NCBI GenBank assembly: GCA_017628165.1
Contig: JAGBZQ010000030.1
Span: 1 to 13,854 of the forward strand
Direction: 5' to 3'
DNA from: Kiritimatiellia bacterium
GTDB taxonomy: Bacteria > Verrucomicrobiota > Kiritimatiellia > RFP12 > UBA1067
DNA length: 13,854 nucleotides
Translations under genes and position numbers: made by a program
The notes under the pieces: generated by a model
What the model was told of the DNA's origin: nothing
The model's input: the letters and a program-made list of their open reading frames with translations, nothing else
Databases searched by the model: none
In this document: positions 7,166-13,854 of the stretch, one piece after another
Layout: each line of letters starts with the position of its first letter
Position numbering within the stretch: position 1 is the stretch's first letter

Positions 7166-9515
7166 TATATTTATCAAGATATTTGCGCTTTTTTTATCTT
7201 TCGCATTCCCTATTGAGCAGGTTGCGGTTGCGGCGGAAGTAAGTTTTCTGTTTTCATACGATCCTGGCAGGCCAGAAGAGCCAGCCACTCGCAAAATTAT
7301 AGATCTTGCCCGTTTACGGGGCGATCTTGTGCCGATAAAATGGGGCGGTCTTAGGCTTCCTGGTGGTGGAGGTCGTGCCACATTCATGCTTGGCCTTGCC
7401 GCTCAGTCTGCTCCGGATGTTTACAAGGCGTGGTTTCACATTCTCCGGCATGATATTGATCAAGGTTTCATTTACCCGTTAGACGAATGGGTTGGGACGC
7501 GTCCGCCGGATTCTGGTGCAGATCTCTGGGAAAAGGTGCGCTATCACAAGGGGCATTACTGGGCCTTGCCTTCGCCAGCCGCGGCCTACTACGGGATTGT
7601 GTACCGCAAAGATTTTGCCGCGGCATCTGGGCTTGATCCGGAATCTCCGCCGCGCACATGGAGCGAATTCCGCGATTGGTGCGTAAAGCTCACCACTCCT
7701 TCGCGCAAGGCTTTTGCGATTGAAAACCGTCCATGGGGTTTTCTGCCGTGGGTGCAGTCCGCCGGCGGCGATGTGATAAGGCTCAAAAATCCGGATGATC
7801 CCGATTCCGGTTACGAGGCGTCTTTTGCCTCCTTGGAGGCGGTAAAGGCGGCACGTTTTCTTCAGGAGCTTGTGAGGCTCGGCGTGATTCGCGCTATGCC
7901 TACACTCACGACTGCCGATGAAGTGGGGCAGCTTTTCTCCGCAGGCAGAATCGCCGCTGTCTTCGGTGGCGAAGATCTTGTGCGGCGTCTTACGGAAACG
8001 CTTGGAATGCCGCCTGAGACGATTGGCATTATGCCGTTTCCCGCCGCAGATGGCGGTGGCGTGCGAGTCCTTCAGGCACATCGCCATTTTTATGCGATGA
8101 GCGAAGGTGTTTCCCGCCGTCCAAAACAGGAGCGCGATCTTGTCTATGACTGTCTCAAGGCGCTTGTTTCACCTGAAATCATAGATGACGAAGTGCATAG
8201 AAATGTAGCCGAAGGGCGTTCCATGTGGTGTAAACCGTCCGATCTCGAGCGCCTTGGATACAGCTCAGAGCTTGCGGCGCTTCCTTTATCGGTGCGCCAG
8301 ATGTATGAGGAGCTTGAGCGTGGTGAAATTAAGGCTGTCACAGAGCCGTGGGTAGGGTTCTGGCAGGGAGCAAGCGATCTTGTGCAGCGCAAGTTTCTCG
8401 GGCTTCTTCTTTCAGATGCGGGAAAGGATCTTGACTGCGAAGCTGCGCTTGCCTCCATTACCGAAGATGCCAACCGTGGGCTTATGTTCGATTCTGACCG
8501 TACCGGTATAGATGCGGCAAGGCCTTATGCTCGGGTAATCGTGGGTATAGTTGTGGCGTTAGCGCTCATTGCGCTTTACTTTGTGTTTTCAGCCCGCGTG
8601 AGAAGAGGTGGAAAATCTTCCGGGCGCTCGCTTTCGTCTTCCGGGCGCTTTGTGCCTATCCTTTTTCTTGCGCCAGCGGTGCTCTCTATTCTTCTCTGGA
8701 GCTATTATCCGCTTGTGCGAGGCGCCATGATGGCGTTTCAGGAATATAGGATTGTAGGAGGAGGAGAATGGACGGGGCTTGATAATTTTATACGAGTTGC
8801 CACCGACCCGTCGTTTTGGGCTGCATGGGCGCGCACGTTCAAGTTTGTGGCAATAACATTGCTCCTTGGATTTTTCGCCCCAATTTTTCTGGCTTTGATG
8901 CTCTGCGAAATTCCGCGCGGAAAGGTTTTCTTCAGATTTCTCTATTTTCTTCCGCATCTCACGAGCGCGCTTGTGGTGACGCTTATGTGGAAGATGATGT
9001 TTGATCCTTCGTCGGACGGTCTTATCAACAGCGTTATAGGGATGTTCGGCATTCCCGCTCAGAGCTGGCTCCTCGATCCTTCGTGGGCAATGACGTGCTG
9101 CATTCTTCCTGGGGTCTGGGCGGGAGCGGGGATAAGCTCTCTTATTTACATTGCAGCTCTTGAGTCTCTTCCGCGTGATTATTATGAGGCTGCCGCAATT
9201 GATGGAGCAGGGATACTTTCGCGTTTTTGGCATATTACATTCCCGCAGCTCGCGCCGCTTATGGTGATTAATTTCGTGGGTGCGTTCATAGCCGCGTTTC
9301 AGGGGATGGGATCGATCTTTCTTCTTACTTTTGGCGGTCCAGGGGATGCAACGCAGGTCGTTTCGCTTCAGATATGGAAGGAGGCGTACAACAATCTCCG
9401 CTTTTCTACGGCTACGACCATGGCGTGGTTTCTCGGTGTCGCGCTTATTGGTTTCACTTATCTGCAAATCAGGCTTCTACGGCGAGTGGAGTTTCGCCAG
9501 GCGGCGGCCAATTGA
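7149..9515 (+). CDS. Fused solute-binding protein and CUT1-type ABC permease
   Basis: A 788-residue single-chain fusion of two subunits that are normally separate. Residues 1-29 are a signal or anchor ending VAVAA. Residues 30-440 resemble family 1 extracellular solute-binding proteins (APDVYKAW, GFIYPLDEWVG, YYGIVYRKDF, WSEFRDWC). Residues 461-480 are a membrane helix, 481-500 a basic linker with six Arg/Lys, and 501-780 a MalF/UgpA-type permease with about six helices and a clear EAA loop (EAAAIDGAG from 680, FPQLAP to 703) that docks the ATPase. The extra helix puts the binding domain outside and the permease N-terminus inside, so the topology is consistent. Substrate is probably a sugar or polyol, by family only. 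No MalG-type second permease or MalK is present in the window. ATG at 7149 overlaps the DJ-1 gene by 17 bases, with AGGGA at 7134-7138; there is no other good start before the signal peptide. Confidence 0.9.
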   Translation: MSFRGDIFIKIFALFLSFAFPIEQVAVAAEVSFLFSYDPGRPEEPATRKIIDLARLRGDLVPIKWGGLRLPGGGGRATFMLGLAAQSAPDVYKAWFHILRHDIDQGFIYPLDEWVGTRPPDSGADLWEKVRYHKGHYWALPSPAAAYYGIVYRKDFAAASGLDPESPPRTWSEFRDWCVKLTTPSRKAFAIENRPWGFLPWVQSAGGDVIRLKNPDDPDSGYEASFASLEAVKAARFLQELVRLGVIRAMPTLTTADEVGQLFSAGRIAAVFGGEDLVRRLTETLGMPPETIGIMPFPAADGGGVRVLQAHRHFYAMSEGVSRRPKQERDLVYDCLKALVSPEIIDDEVHRNVAEGRSMWCKPSDLERLGYSSELAALPLSVRQMYEELERGEIKAVTEPWVGFWQGASDLVQRKFLGLLLSDAGKDLDCEAALASITEDANRGLMFDSDRTGIDAARPYARVIVGIVVALALIALYFVFSARVRRGGKSSGRSLSSSGRFVPILFLAPAVLSILLWSYYPLVRGAMMAFQEYRIVGGGEWTGLDNFIRVATDPSFWAAWARTFKFVAITLLLGFFAPIFLALMLCEIPRGKVFFRFLYFLPHLTSALVVTLMWKMMFDPSSDGLINSVIGMFGIPAQSWLLDPSWAMTCCILPGVWAGAGISSLIYIAALESLPRDYYEAAAIDGAGILSRFWHITFPQLAPLMVINFVGAFIAAFQGMGSIFLLTFGGPGDATQVVSLQIWKEAYNNLRFSTATTMAWFLGVALIGFTYLQIRLLRRVEFRQAAAN
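8616..8649 (+). repeat. 13-bp direct repeat at the fusion linker
   Basis: TCTTCCGGGCGCT occurs at 8616-8628 and again at 8637-8649, offset by 21 bases and in frame, so SSGR is encoded at residues 490-493 and 497-500. It lies exactly in the cytoplasmic linker between the anchor helix that follows the binding domain and the first permease helix. It looks like a seven-codon tandem duplication. Confidence 0.75.
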
Positions 9516-9520
9516 TTATA

Positions 9521-9527
9521 GAGGAGG
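9521..9527 (+). promoter_or_regulatory. Strong ribosome binding site of the OppD-type ATPase gene
   Basis: GAGGAGG, seven bases before the ATG at 9535, in the 19-base gap after the transporter fusion. It is much stronger than the sites before the fusion or rpoD, and it fixes the start. Confidence 0.75.
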
Positions 9528-9534
9528 ATTTTAG

Positions 9535-10404
9535 ATGCTGCTTACGGTGGAACATTTGAGGATTGCATTTAAGTCCGAGGGGCGTGTTTCCGTCCCGGTC
9601 CGTGATGTTTCATTTTCTGTTCCGCGTTCAGGGCGCGTTGCCATCGTCGGCGAGTCGGGATGCGGCAAGTCCTTGACCGCGCTGAGTCTCGGCTCTCTTG
9701 TGGATCGCGCCGATATTACGGGAAAGATAAGCGGAACAAAGCGCATTTCGTACGTCTTTCAGAATCCGATGCAGTCGCTCAATCCAGTGATGCGCGTGGG
9801 TGCGCAGATTAGCGAGGCTCTTGGCGGAAATTCAAAGGGTGAGATTGTCAAACTTCTTAAGGATGTGGGGCTTGGAGAGGATACTCAGCGGAAATATCCG
9901 TGTCAGCTTTCAGGTGGGCAGCAGCAGCGTGTGATGATTGCAATGGCCCTTGCCGCCAGAAGCGAGCTTCTTGTTGCTGACGAGCCTACTACCGCGCTTG
10001 ACGTAACAACGCAGAAAGAAGTCTTGGATCTGGTGGACAGAGTGGCTAAAGCCAATTCTACGGCAGTTCTTCTCATAACGCATAACCTTGGACTCGTGGC
10101 TCAGTATTCGGATTATGTGAATGTTATGTATGCCGGCGAGATTGTTGAGTCCGGGAGCGTTTTTGATATTCTTGCCAATCCTCGTCATCCGTACACGGAA
10201 GGGCTTGCCGCCGCTGTTCCGCGCCTTGATGCGCCAAAAGATGCTCTATTGCAGGATATTCCGGGGACGGTCCCTCCGCCAACATCCTGGCCGGTCGGGT
10301 GCGCATTCGCTCCGCGCTGCCCCTATGTGGCTGAGGCCTGCCGCAAGAGTGATTTTGTTTCATGTCCCAAAGTAAGCCATAATGGAAAAGGAGGCTCGAT
10401 ATGA
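9535..10404 (+). CDS. OppD/DppD-type ABC transporter ATPase
   Basis: A 289-residue ATP-binding subunit, cytoplasmic, predicted to power an ABC importer. Walker A GESGCGKS (39-46), Q-loop Q76 in VFQNP, signature LSGGQQQR (125-132), Walker B LLVADEP (145-151) and H-loop H183 are all intact. The Opp/Dpp subfamily is shown by SYVFQNPMQSLNP and by the C-terminal oligo-HPY-type region from about 211 (NPRHPYTEGL, GTVPPPTSWPVGC, APRCPY). Cysteines 256, 262, 269 and 277 match the spacing of the cysteine cluster that binds iron-sulfur in some OppD proteins. At 289 residues it is somewhat short for OppD (usually about 320-330). OppA, OppB, OppC and OppF are all absent nearby; upstream is a sugar-type permease fusion and downstream, overlapping by ATGA, is cstA. 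It is not MalK-like, since the regulatory OB domains are missing. Confidence 0.92.
   Translation: MLLTVEHLRIAFKSEGRVSVPVRDVSFSVPRSGRVAIVGESGCGKSLTALSLGSLVDRADITGKISGTKRISYVFQNPMQSLNPVMRVGAQISEALGGNSKGEIVKLLKDVGLGEDTQRKYPCQLSGGQQQRVMIAMALAARSELLVADEPTTALDVTTQKEVLDLVDRVAKANSTAVLLITHNLGLVAQYSDYVNVMYAGEIVESGSVFDILANPRHPYTEGLAAAVPRLDAPKDALLQDIPGTVPPPTSWPVGCAFAPRCPYVAEACRKSDFVSCPKVSHNGKGGSI
10388..10394 (+). promoter_or_regulatory. Strong ribosome binding site of cstA
   Basis: AAGGAGG inside the end of the ATPase gene, six bases before the ATG at 10401. With the 4-base ATGA stop/start overlap it points to coupled, efficient translation of the carrier. Confidence 0.75.
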
Positions 10405-11870
10405 GTTGTTTTCTTCTTGGAATTCTCTTTCTTTTAATCGGATATTTTGTCTATGGCTTCATAGTGGAACGGGTTTTCGCCCCTGATGATCGCCCGACTC
10501 CGGCAGTCGCAAACCCTGATGGCGTAGATACAATGCCGCTTCCGCTATGGAAGAACAATCTTATTCAGCTTCTCAACATTGCAGGCGTAGGGCCTGTAAT
10601 CGGCGTCATTCTTGGAATTAAATTCGGGAAGGTGGCGCTTTTGATCATACCGCTTGGATGTCTTTTCATGGGAGCTGTTCATGATTTTGCCGGCGGAATG
10701 ATGTCGATTAGATCGGGAGGAGCAAATCTTCCCGTGATTGTCCGAAAGTACCTAGGTAAATGGTATTCAGCGGCGTTTTCATGGTTCATGGTGGCTCTTC
10801 TCTTGCTCGTGGTGGCCGTATTCATAAATATCCCCGCCAATCTGATCGACAAAACGTTCTTGCCTAATCTTCCCTTTTTCTGGTGGGCTGTGGTGGCGAT
10901 TTTCGCGTATTATGTGGCGGCGACGCTTTTCCCCGTTGATAAGATAATCGGGCGCGTCTATCCTCTCTTTGGCGCACTTTTGATTGTGGGGTCTGCGGCT
11001 ATTTGTGTGGCTCTTGTCTCTGCTGCCATTAAGAGTCCTGAAATCCTTTCGGAGTGTCGGGATTTTGCAGCCTTCAAGGCTAAATTCCCGCTTTTCCCCT
11101 GCCTCTTCGTGACGATAGCCTGTGGTATGATTTCTGGTTTTCATGCAACGCAAAGCCCCATTGTAGCGCGCACGATGGTAAGCGAGCGCGAGGCCCGCAA
11201 GACGTTTTTCGGAATGATGATCGCAGAGGGCGCAATTGCCATGATTTGGGCGGCGGCCGCTTTGGCGATCTACAACATCGACTCTGCTAATATCAACCTT
11301 GAAGGACCGGTGGTGCTTGGCAATATCACAAGTCATTTCCTCGGGACATGGATGGGTGGCGTCACAATTGTGGCGATTATTGTTCTTGCGGTGACGAGCG
11401 GAGATACTGCATTGAGAAGTGCACGTCTTGGCATCTCTGAGATGTTCAAGATCAATCAGCTTTCGCTTTCAAGGCGTATTCTCACGTGCATTCCTCTCAT
11501 CGCTGTCGTGGCGGCGCTTTTGTGGTGGTCGAATCGCGATAGTAGATCTTTTGCCAACTTATGGAATTACTTCGCATGGGGCAATCAGCTTCTTTCCGCC
11601 ACTACGCTTATGGCCGGTAGTGTTTGGCTTTTGCGCGAAGGACGCAGATTTTCCGCTCTTGTGACGCTGATTCCCGGGATGTTCATGACGGCTGTCGTGG
11701 CGTCTTTCATACTCTGGACGCCAGGCACCGGCTCTCAGCCGTGGGGCCTTGTGCCGGGCGGCCTTCCGCTTGGTTTGGCCGTTGCGATAGGCGCTGCAAC
11801 GTCAGTAGCCTTCGCCGCCTATGCGATCGTCCGTGGAAAAACCAAGGGAAAGTCAGGAGTGTGTCCCTAA
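10401..11870 (+). CDS. cstA: CstA-family carrier (short form), peptide or pyruvate transport
   Basis: A 489-residue inner-membrane carrier of the CstA family, with about 12-14 hydrophobic segments. CstA proteins take up peptides or pyruvate during carbon starvation. Family marks are NIAGVGPVIGVILG (59-72), IPLGCLFMGAVHDFAGGM (83-100), the next-loop RSGGANLPVIVRKYLG, and GMISGFHATQSPIVARTM (242-259). It lacks the C-terminal extension of E. coli CstA (about 700 residues), like the short forms found in many anaerobes. The start is set by a strong ribosome binding site and the ATGA overlap with the OppD-type ATPase gene. It is a secondary carrier and would not need that ATPase, so the pairing suggests shared demand for peptides rather than one complex. 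No CRP-like operator was identified. Exact substrate is unproven. Confidence 0.92.
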   Translation: MSCFLLGILFLLIGYFVYGFIVERVFAPDDRPTPAVANPDGVDTMPLPLWKNNLIQLLNIAGVGPVIGVILGIKFGKVALLIIPLGCLFMGAVHDFAGGMMSIRSGGANLPVIVRKYLGKWYSAAFSWFMVALLLLVVAVFINIPANLIDKTFLPNLPFFWWAVVAIFAYYVAATLFPVDKIIGRVYPLFGALLIVGSAAICVALVSAAIKSPEILSECRDFAAFKAKFPLFPCLFVTIACGMISGFHATQSPIVARTMVSEREARKTFFGMMIAEGAIAMIWAAAALAIYNIDSANINLEGPVVLGNITSHFLGTWMGGVTIVAIIVLAVTSGDTALRSARLGISEMFKINQLSLSRRILTCIPLIAVVAALLWWSNRDSRSFANLWNYFAWGNQLLSATTLMAGSVWLLREGRRFSALVTLIPGMFMTAVVASFILWTPGTGSQPWGLVPGGLPLGLAVAIGAATSVAFAAYAIVRGKTKGKSGVCP

Positions 11871-11904
11871 ATGAGGAAAAATCTCAAGGTGGCATGGTAT
11901 TTTT

Positions 11905-11913
11905 TGGTATAAT
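11905..11913 (+). promoter_or_regulatory. Extended -10 promoter for the aminotransferase gene
   Basis: TGG plus a perfect TATAAT (11908-11913). The -35 position at 17-base spacing (11885-11890) reads CAAGGT, so there is no good -35. It shares the 13 bases TGGTATAATATAT with the phosphatase promoter. A second TGGTAT lies just upstream (11895-11900). The predicted start near 11920 leaves about five bases before the ATG at 11925. Confidence 0.7.
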
Positions 11914-11924
11914 ATATTATCGTT

Positions 11925-13202
11925 ATGAATGAATTGGCAGTAAAGTTGAACGAAACGCTTGGCTCTGCGGCTGGATTTCTTTCCAGGCAGGGCCTTCGCA
12001 TGTATTTTCCATACGGCGGCATCCTTGGGCAGGGAGCCGAGGCTAAGTCTTGCGAGATAAATGCCACTATTGGCATGGCATTTGAGGAGGACGGCAGCGC
12101 ACTTGTGATGGATTGCTTTCGCAAGGGTCTTAATATAGACAAGAGCGCGTTTCTCTATGCAGGCAGTTTTGGCGATCCGAAGCTTCGTGCCGTATGGCGC
12201 GAAATGCAGATTCAAAAGAACCCCTCGCTTGAGGGCAAGGTTTTTTCAAGCCCCGTCGTCACCAACGCGCTTACTCACGGACTGCGCGTCGCCGCGGAGC
12301 TTTTTGCTGACGAAGGCGATGAAGTGGTTGTTCCCGATCTTTTCTGGGACAATTATTCGCTTGTCTTTACGGAGGCAGTCAGCGCGGAGCTTAAGCTCTT
12401 CAATACCTTCAAGGATAAGCGCTTTGACGTCGAGTCGATGAAGGAGGCGCTTCTCGCGGGCGATTCCGCAAAGAAGATTTTGATTCTCAATTTCCCGAAC
12501 AACCCCACCGGTTATACTGCCACGAATGAGGATGCTGCCGCCATCATCAAGGCTGTTGCGGAAGTGGCCGCTACAGGGCGCAAGATAGTGGTTGTTCTCG
12601 ACGACGCTTATTTTGGGCTCGTATATGAGCACGGCGTCCACGGAGAGTCACTCTTCGCCGAGCTTTCTGATCTTTCCGAGAATGTCCTCGCCGTTAAGCT
12701 TGACGGCACTACAAAGGAGGATTATGTCTGGGGGCTTCGCGTAGGATTCATAACGTTTGCTTTCAAGGGAGCCACGGATTCACAGCTAAAGGCGCTTGAG
12801 GCCAAGGCCGCCGGAAACGTGAGAAGCTGCGTCTCCAATGTTTCGTCCATAGGGCAGAAGCTGGCGGTGGCTGCGTTTGCAGATCCTGACTATGTCCAGC
12901 AGAAGCGTGACAAATATGCTGTACTTAAAAAGCGTTACCACGAAATCCGCTCCATTTTGAAGCTTCATCCCGAATATGCCGAGCGTTTTGAGGTGATGCC
13001 TTTCAATTCTGGATATTTCATGTGCGTAAGGCCCATTGGTGTTGATGCGGAGAGTTTGAGGCGTCATCTCATCGAGAAGTATTCCACGGGGACTATCGTC
13101 CTTTCCGGTCTCTTGCGGTTGGCGTTTTCTACGATCCCAACGGCTAAAATCGCCAAGCTTTTCAAGAATGTGGCAGATGCCATTGACGACTTGCAGAAAT
13201 AA
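11925..13202 (+). CDS. Class I/II PLP-dependent aminotransferase
   Basis: A 425-residue cytoplasmic fold-type I aminotransferase. The Schiff-base lysine is K264 in LDGTTKEDYVWGLRVGF, with the phosphate-binding R272 eight residues on, as in aspartate aminotransferase. N193 lies in NFPNNPTG, D226 and Y229 in LDDAYFG contact the cofactor ring, and R398 in LLRLAFS is the candidate substrate-carboxylate arginine. YAGSFGDPKLRAVW (78-91) is the usual N-terminal-domain motif. Substrate cannot be fixed: aspartate, aromatic amino acids or alanine are possible. There is no Shine-Dalgarno, and the promoter places the transcript start about five bases before this ATG, so it is likely read as a near-leaderless message. 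The N-terminus is full length for the family, which argues against a later start. The next gene follows 23 bases on with no terminator. Confidence 0.93.
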   Translation: MNELAVKLNETLGSAAGFLSRQGLRMYFPYGGILGQGAEAKSCEINATIGMAFEEDGSALVMDCFRKGLNIDKSAFLYAGSFGDPKLRAVWREMQIQKNPSLEGKVFSSPVVTNALTHGLRVAAELFADEGDEVVVPDLFWDNYSLVFTEAVSAELKLFNTFKDKRFDVESMKEALLAGDSAKKILILNFPNNPTGYTATNEDAAAIIKAVAEVAATGRKIVVVLDDAYFGLVYEHGVHGESLFAELSDLSENVLAVKLDGTTKEDYVWGLRVGFITFAFKGATDSQLKALEAKAAGNVRSCVSNVSSIGQKLAVAAFADPDYVQQKRDKYAVLKKRYHEIRSILKLHPEYAERFEVMPFNSGYFMCVRPIGVDAESLRRHLIEKYSTGTIVLSGLLRLAFSTIPTAKIAKLFKNVADAIDDLQK

Positions 13203-13214
13203 TGAACACATAAC

Positions 13215-13221
13215 AGGAGGT
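13215..13221 (+). promoter_or_regulatory. Strong ribosome binding site of the secreted-protein gene
   Basis: AGGAGGT ending four bases before the ATG at 13226. It is the strongest such site in the window and supports that start, which is followed at once by a signal peptide. Confidence 0.75.
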
Positions 13222-13225
13222 CAAA

Positions 13226-13854
13226 ATGAAAAAAACGATACTTTCTCTTGCTTCGGCATTAGTGCTTTCGTCGTTTGCAAAGCTGGAAAAATTTTGTGAC
13301 GTGACGATTGCGGACAGCACTAAGTTGGTCAATGCAGCTACACAGATAGGCGGATTTATCGGGGATCCGATGCTTGGGATGATGGCCTCGGGGATGCTTT
13401 CGGCCAATCCTATGCTCGCCACTCTCGGAGTTGGGCCTTTGCGTCCTGGAGCTCCCTCGCATATTGTTGTTTATTTGGACGATAAAAAAAATGCCGATTT
13501 GTTTAGTGATGGTGTAGCGGTATTGCTCTATCCGACACAGGTCACAAAGGCAGAATGCCTTGCCGCTCTTGAGGGAGCCAAGGAGGTTGACGGTGCGATC
13601 CATCCTGCAGGTATGGATAATATGGCGCTTGTCTTTGCTGATGATGTGAAGTATGTGGCCATTACAGGCAGCGAAAAGCTTAATGTTCAGCTTGCCAGGA
13701 AATCTCTTGCCGCGCTTTCCAAGATGCCCAAGCTTGGTAAGGTTGAAGTACTGAAAGCACGTCTCACAAAATTTGGCGTGCAAACGGTTGCAGAGATGGC
13801 AGAGGCTTCCCAAAAGGCGATTGAAGATAGCGGCATGGTTAAAATCCCGGCAGA
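13226..13854 (+). CDS. Secreted protein of unknown function, 3' partial
   Basis: An open frame of 209 codons with no stop before the window ends. Residues 1-18 are a classic Sec signal (MKKTILSLASALVLSSFA) with probable cleavage after A18. The region 40-75 is rich in Gly and Met, with Met at 49, 52, 53, 57 and 63 and a hydrophobic character. The rest is mixed alpha/beta (HIVVYLDD 79-86, VAVLLYP 97-103, MALVFADDVKYVAITG 133-148) and a Lys-rich helical stretch (about 150-200). I do not recognise a family. It lies 23 bases after the aminotransferase gene, probably on the same transcript, though the strong ribosome binding site suggests far higher translation. It probably works in the periplasm or envelope. 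Confidence 0.85.
   Translation, partial: MKKTILSLASALVLSSFAKLEKFCDVTIADSTKLVNAATQIGGFIGDPMLGMMASGMLSANPMLATLGVGPLRPGAPSHIVVYLDDKKNADLFSDGVAVLLYPTQVTKAECLAALEGAKEVDGAIHPAGMDNMALVFADDVKYVAITGSEKLNVQLARKSLAALSKMPKLGKVEVLKARLTKFGVQTVAEMAEASQKAIEDSGMVKIPA

Noticed and set aside
8589..9467. A 292-codon - strand frame opposite the permease domain
   Set aside because: Highly basic, low-complexity translation typical of the reverse complement of a membrane-protein gene.
9535..10404. The ATPase as MalK of the upstream sugar-type permease
   Set aside because: It lacks the C-terminal OB-fold regulatory domains and has an OppD-type C-terminus with the HPY-like motif and cysteines.
11123..11131. TGGTATGAT resembling the shared promoter motif
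   Set aside because: It lies in the middle of the conserved GMISGFHATQSP coding segment of cstA, with no gene start downstream.
11871..11904. A terminator between cstA and the aminotransferase gene
   Set aside because: No stem of useful length is present; the T run at 11900-11905 is not preceded by a GC-rich hairpin.
1..13854. tRNA genes, CRISPR arrays, insertion sequences or phage genes
   Set aside because: No repeat-spacer pattern, transposase or integrase motif or cloverleaf was seen; the window reads as ordinary chromosomal housekeeping and transport genes.

Overview
All confidently called genes lie on the + strand, packed with gaps of a few bases or overlaps, and no stretch over 300 bases lacks a gene. 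The window has ten protein genes (the first and last cut by the window edges), three promoter-like sites of one shared type, and no tRNA, rRNA, CRISPR array or insertion sequence that I can see. The gene set suggests a Gram-negative bacterium of the PVC group (Verrucomicrobiota, Kiritimatiellota or Lentisphaerota). The reasons are a GHL10-type glycosidase-like protein, a primary sigma factor with a long lysine-rich then acidic N-terminal extension, a bacterial RRM protein, and a short CstA. This placement is inference from family habits, not a phylogeny, and I hold it with low to moderate confidence.

Left region (1-3945): a 5'-truncated GHL10-like protein is followed by a weak possible terminator and an extended -10 promoter. 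That promoter drives a secreted alkaline phosphatase and a YibE/F membrane protein that starts 6 bases after the phosphatase stop.

Middle region (3946-11870): a second promoter, whose -35 begins at the base after the yibE/F stop, drives rpoD. Downstream with no obvious terminator come a membrane-anchored RRM protein, a DJ-1/PfpI protein, a solute-binding-protein/permease fusion of the carbohydrate ABC type, an OppD-type ATPase and a short CstA carrier. Gaps are 47, 19, -17, 19 and -4 bases, so these six genes could form one transcript of about 7.9 kb. The transporter part does not add up to a known complete system: one fused CUT1 permease half, no second permease, no MalK, and an ATPase of the peptide-transporter family that is itself without OppB, OppC and OppF.

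Right region (11871-13854): a third extended -10 promoter lies so close to the start of a class I/II aminotransferase that its mRNA would be almost leaderless. A secreted protein of unknown function, cut by the right edge, follows behind a strong ribosome binding site.

The three promoters share TGGTATAAT, and the RpoD encoded in the same window keeps the residues that read the TG and -10 elements in E. coli sigma-70. The observations I would check first are the SBP-permease fusion with its mismatched ATPase, the membrane-anchored RRM protein, the recurrent -35-poor promoter type with its near-leaderless start, and a 7-codon ORF that ends one base before the phosphatase start.
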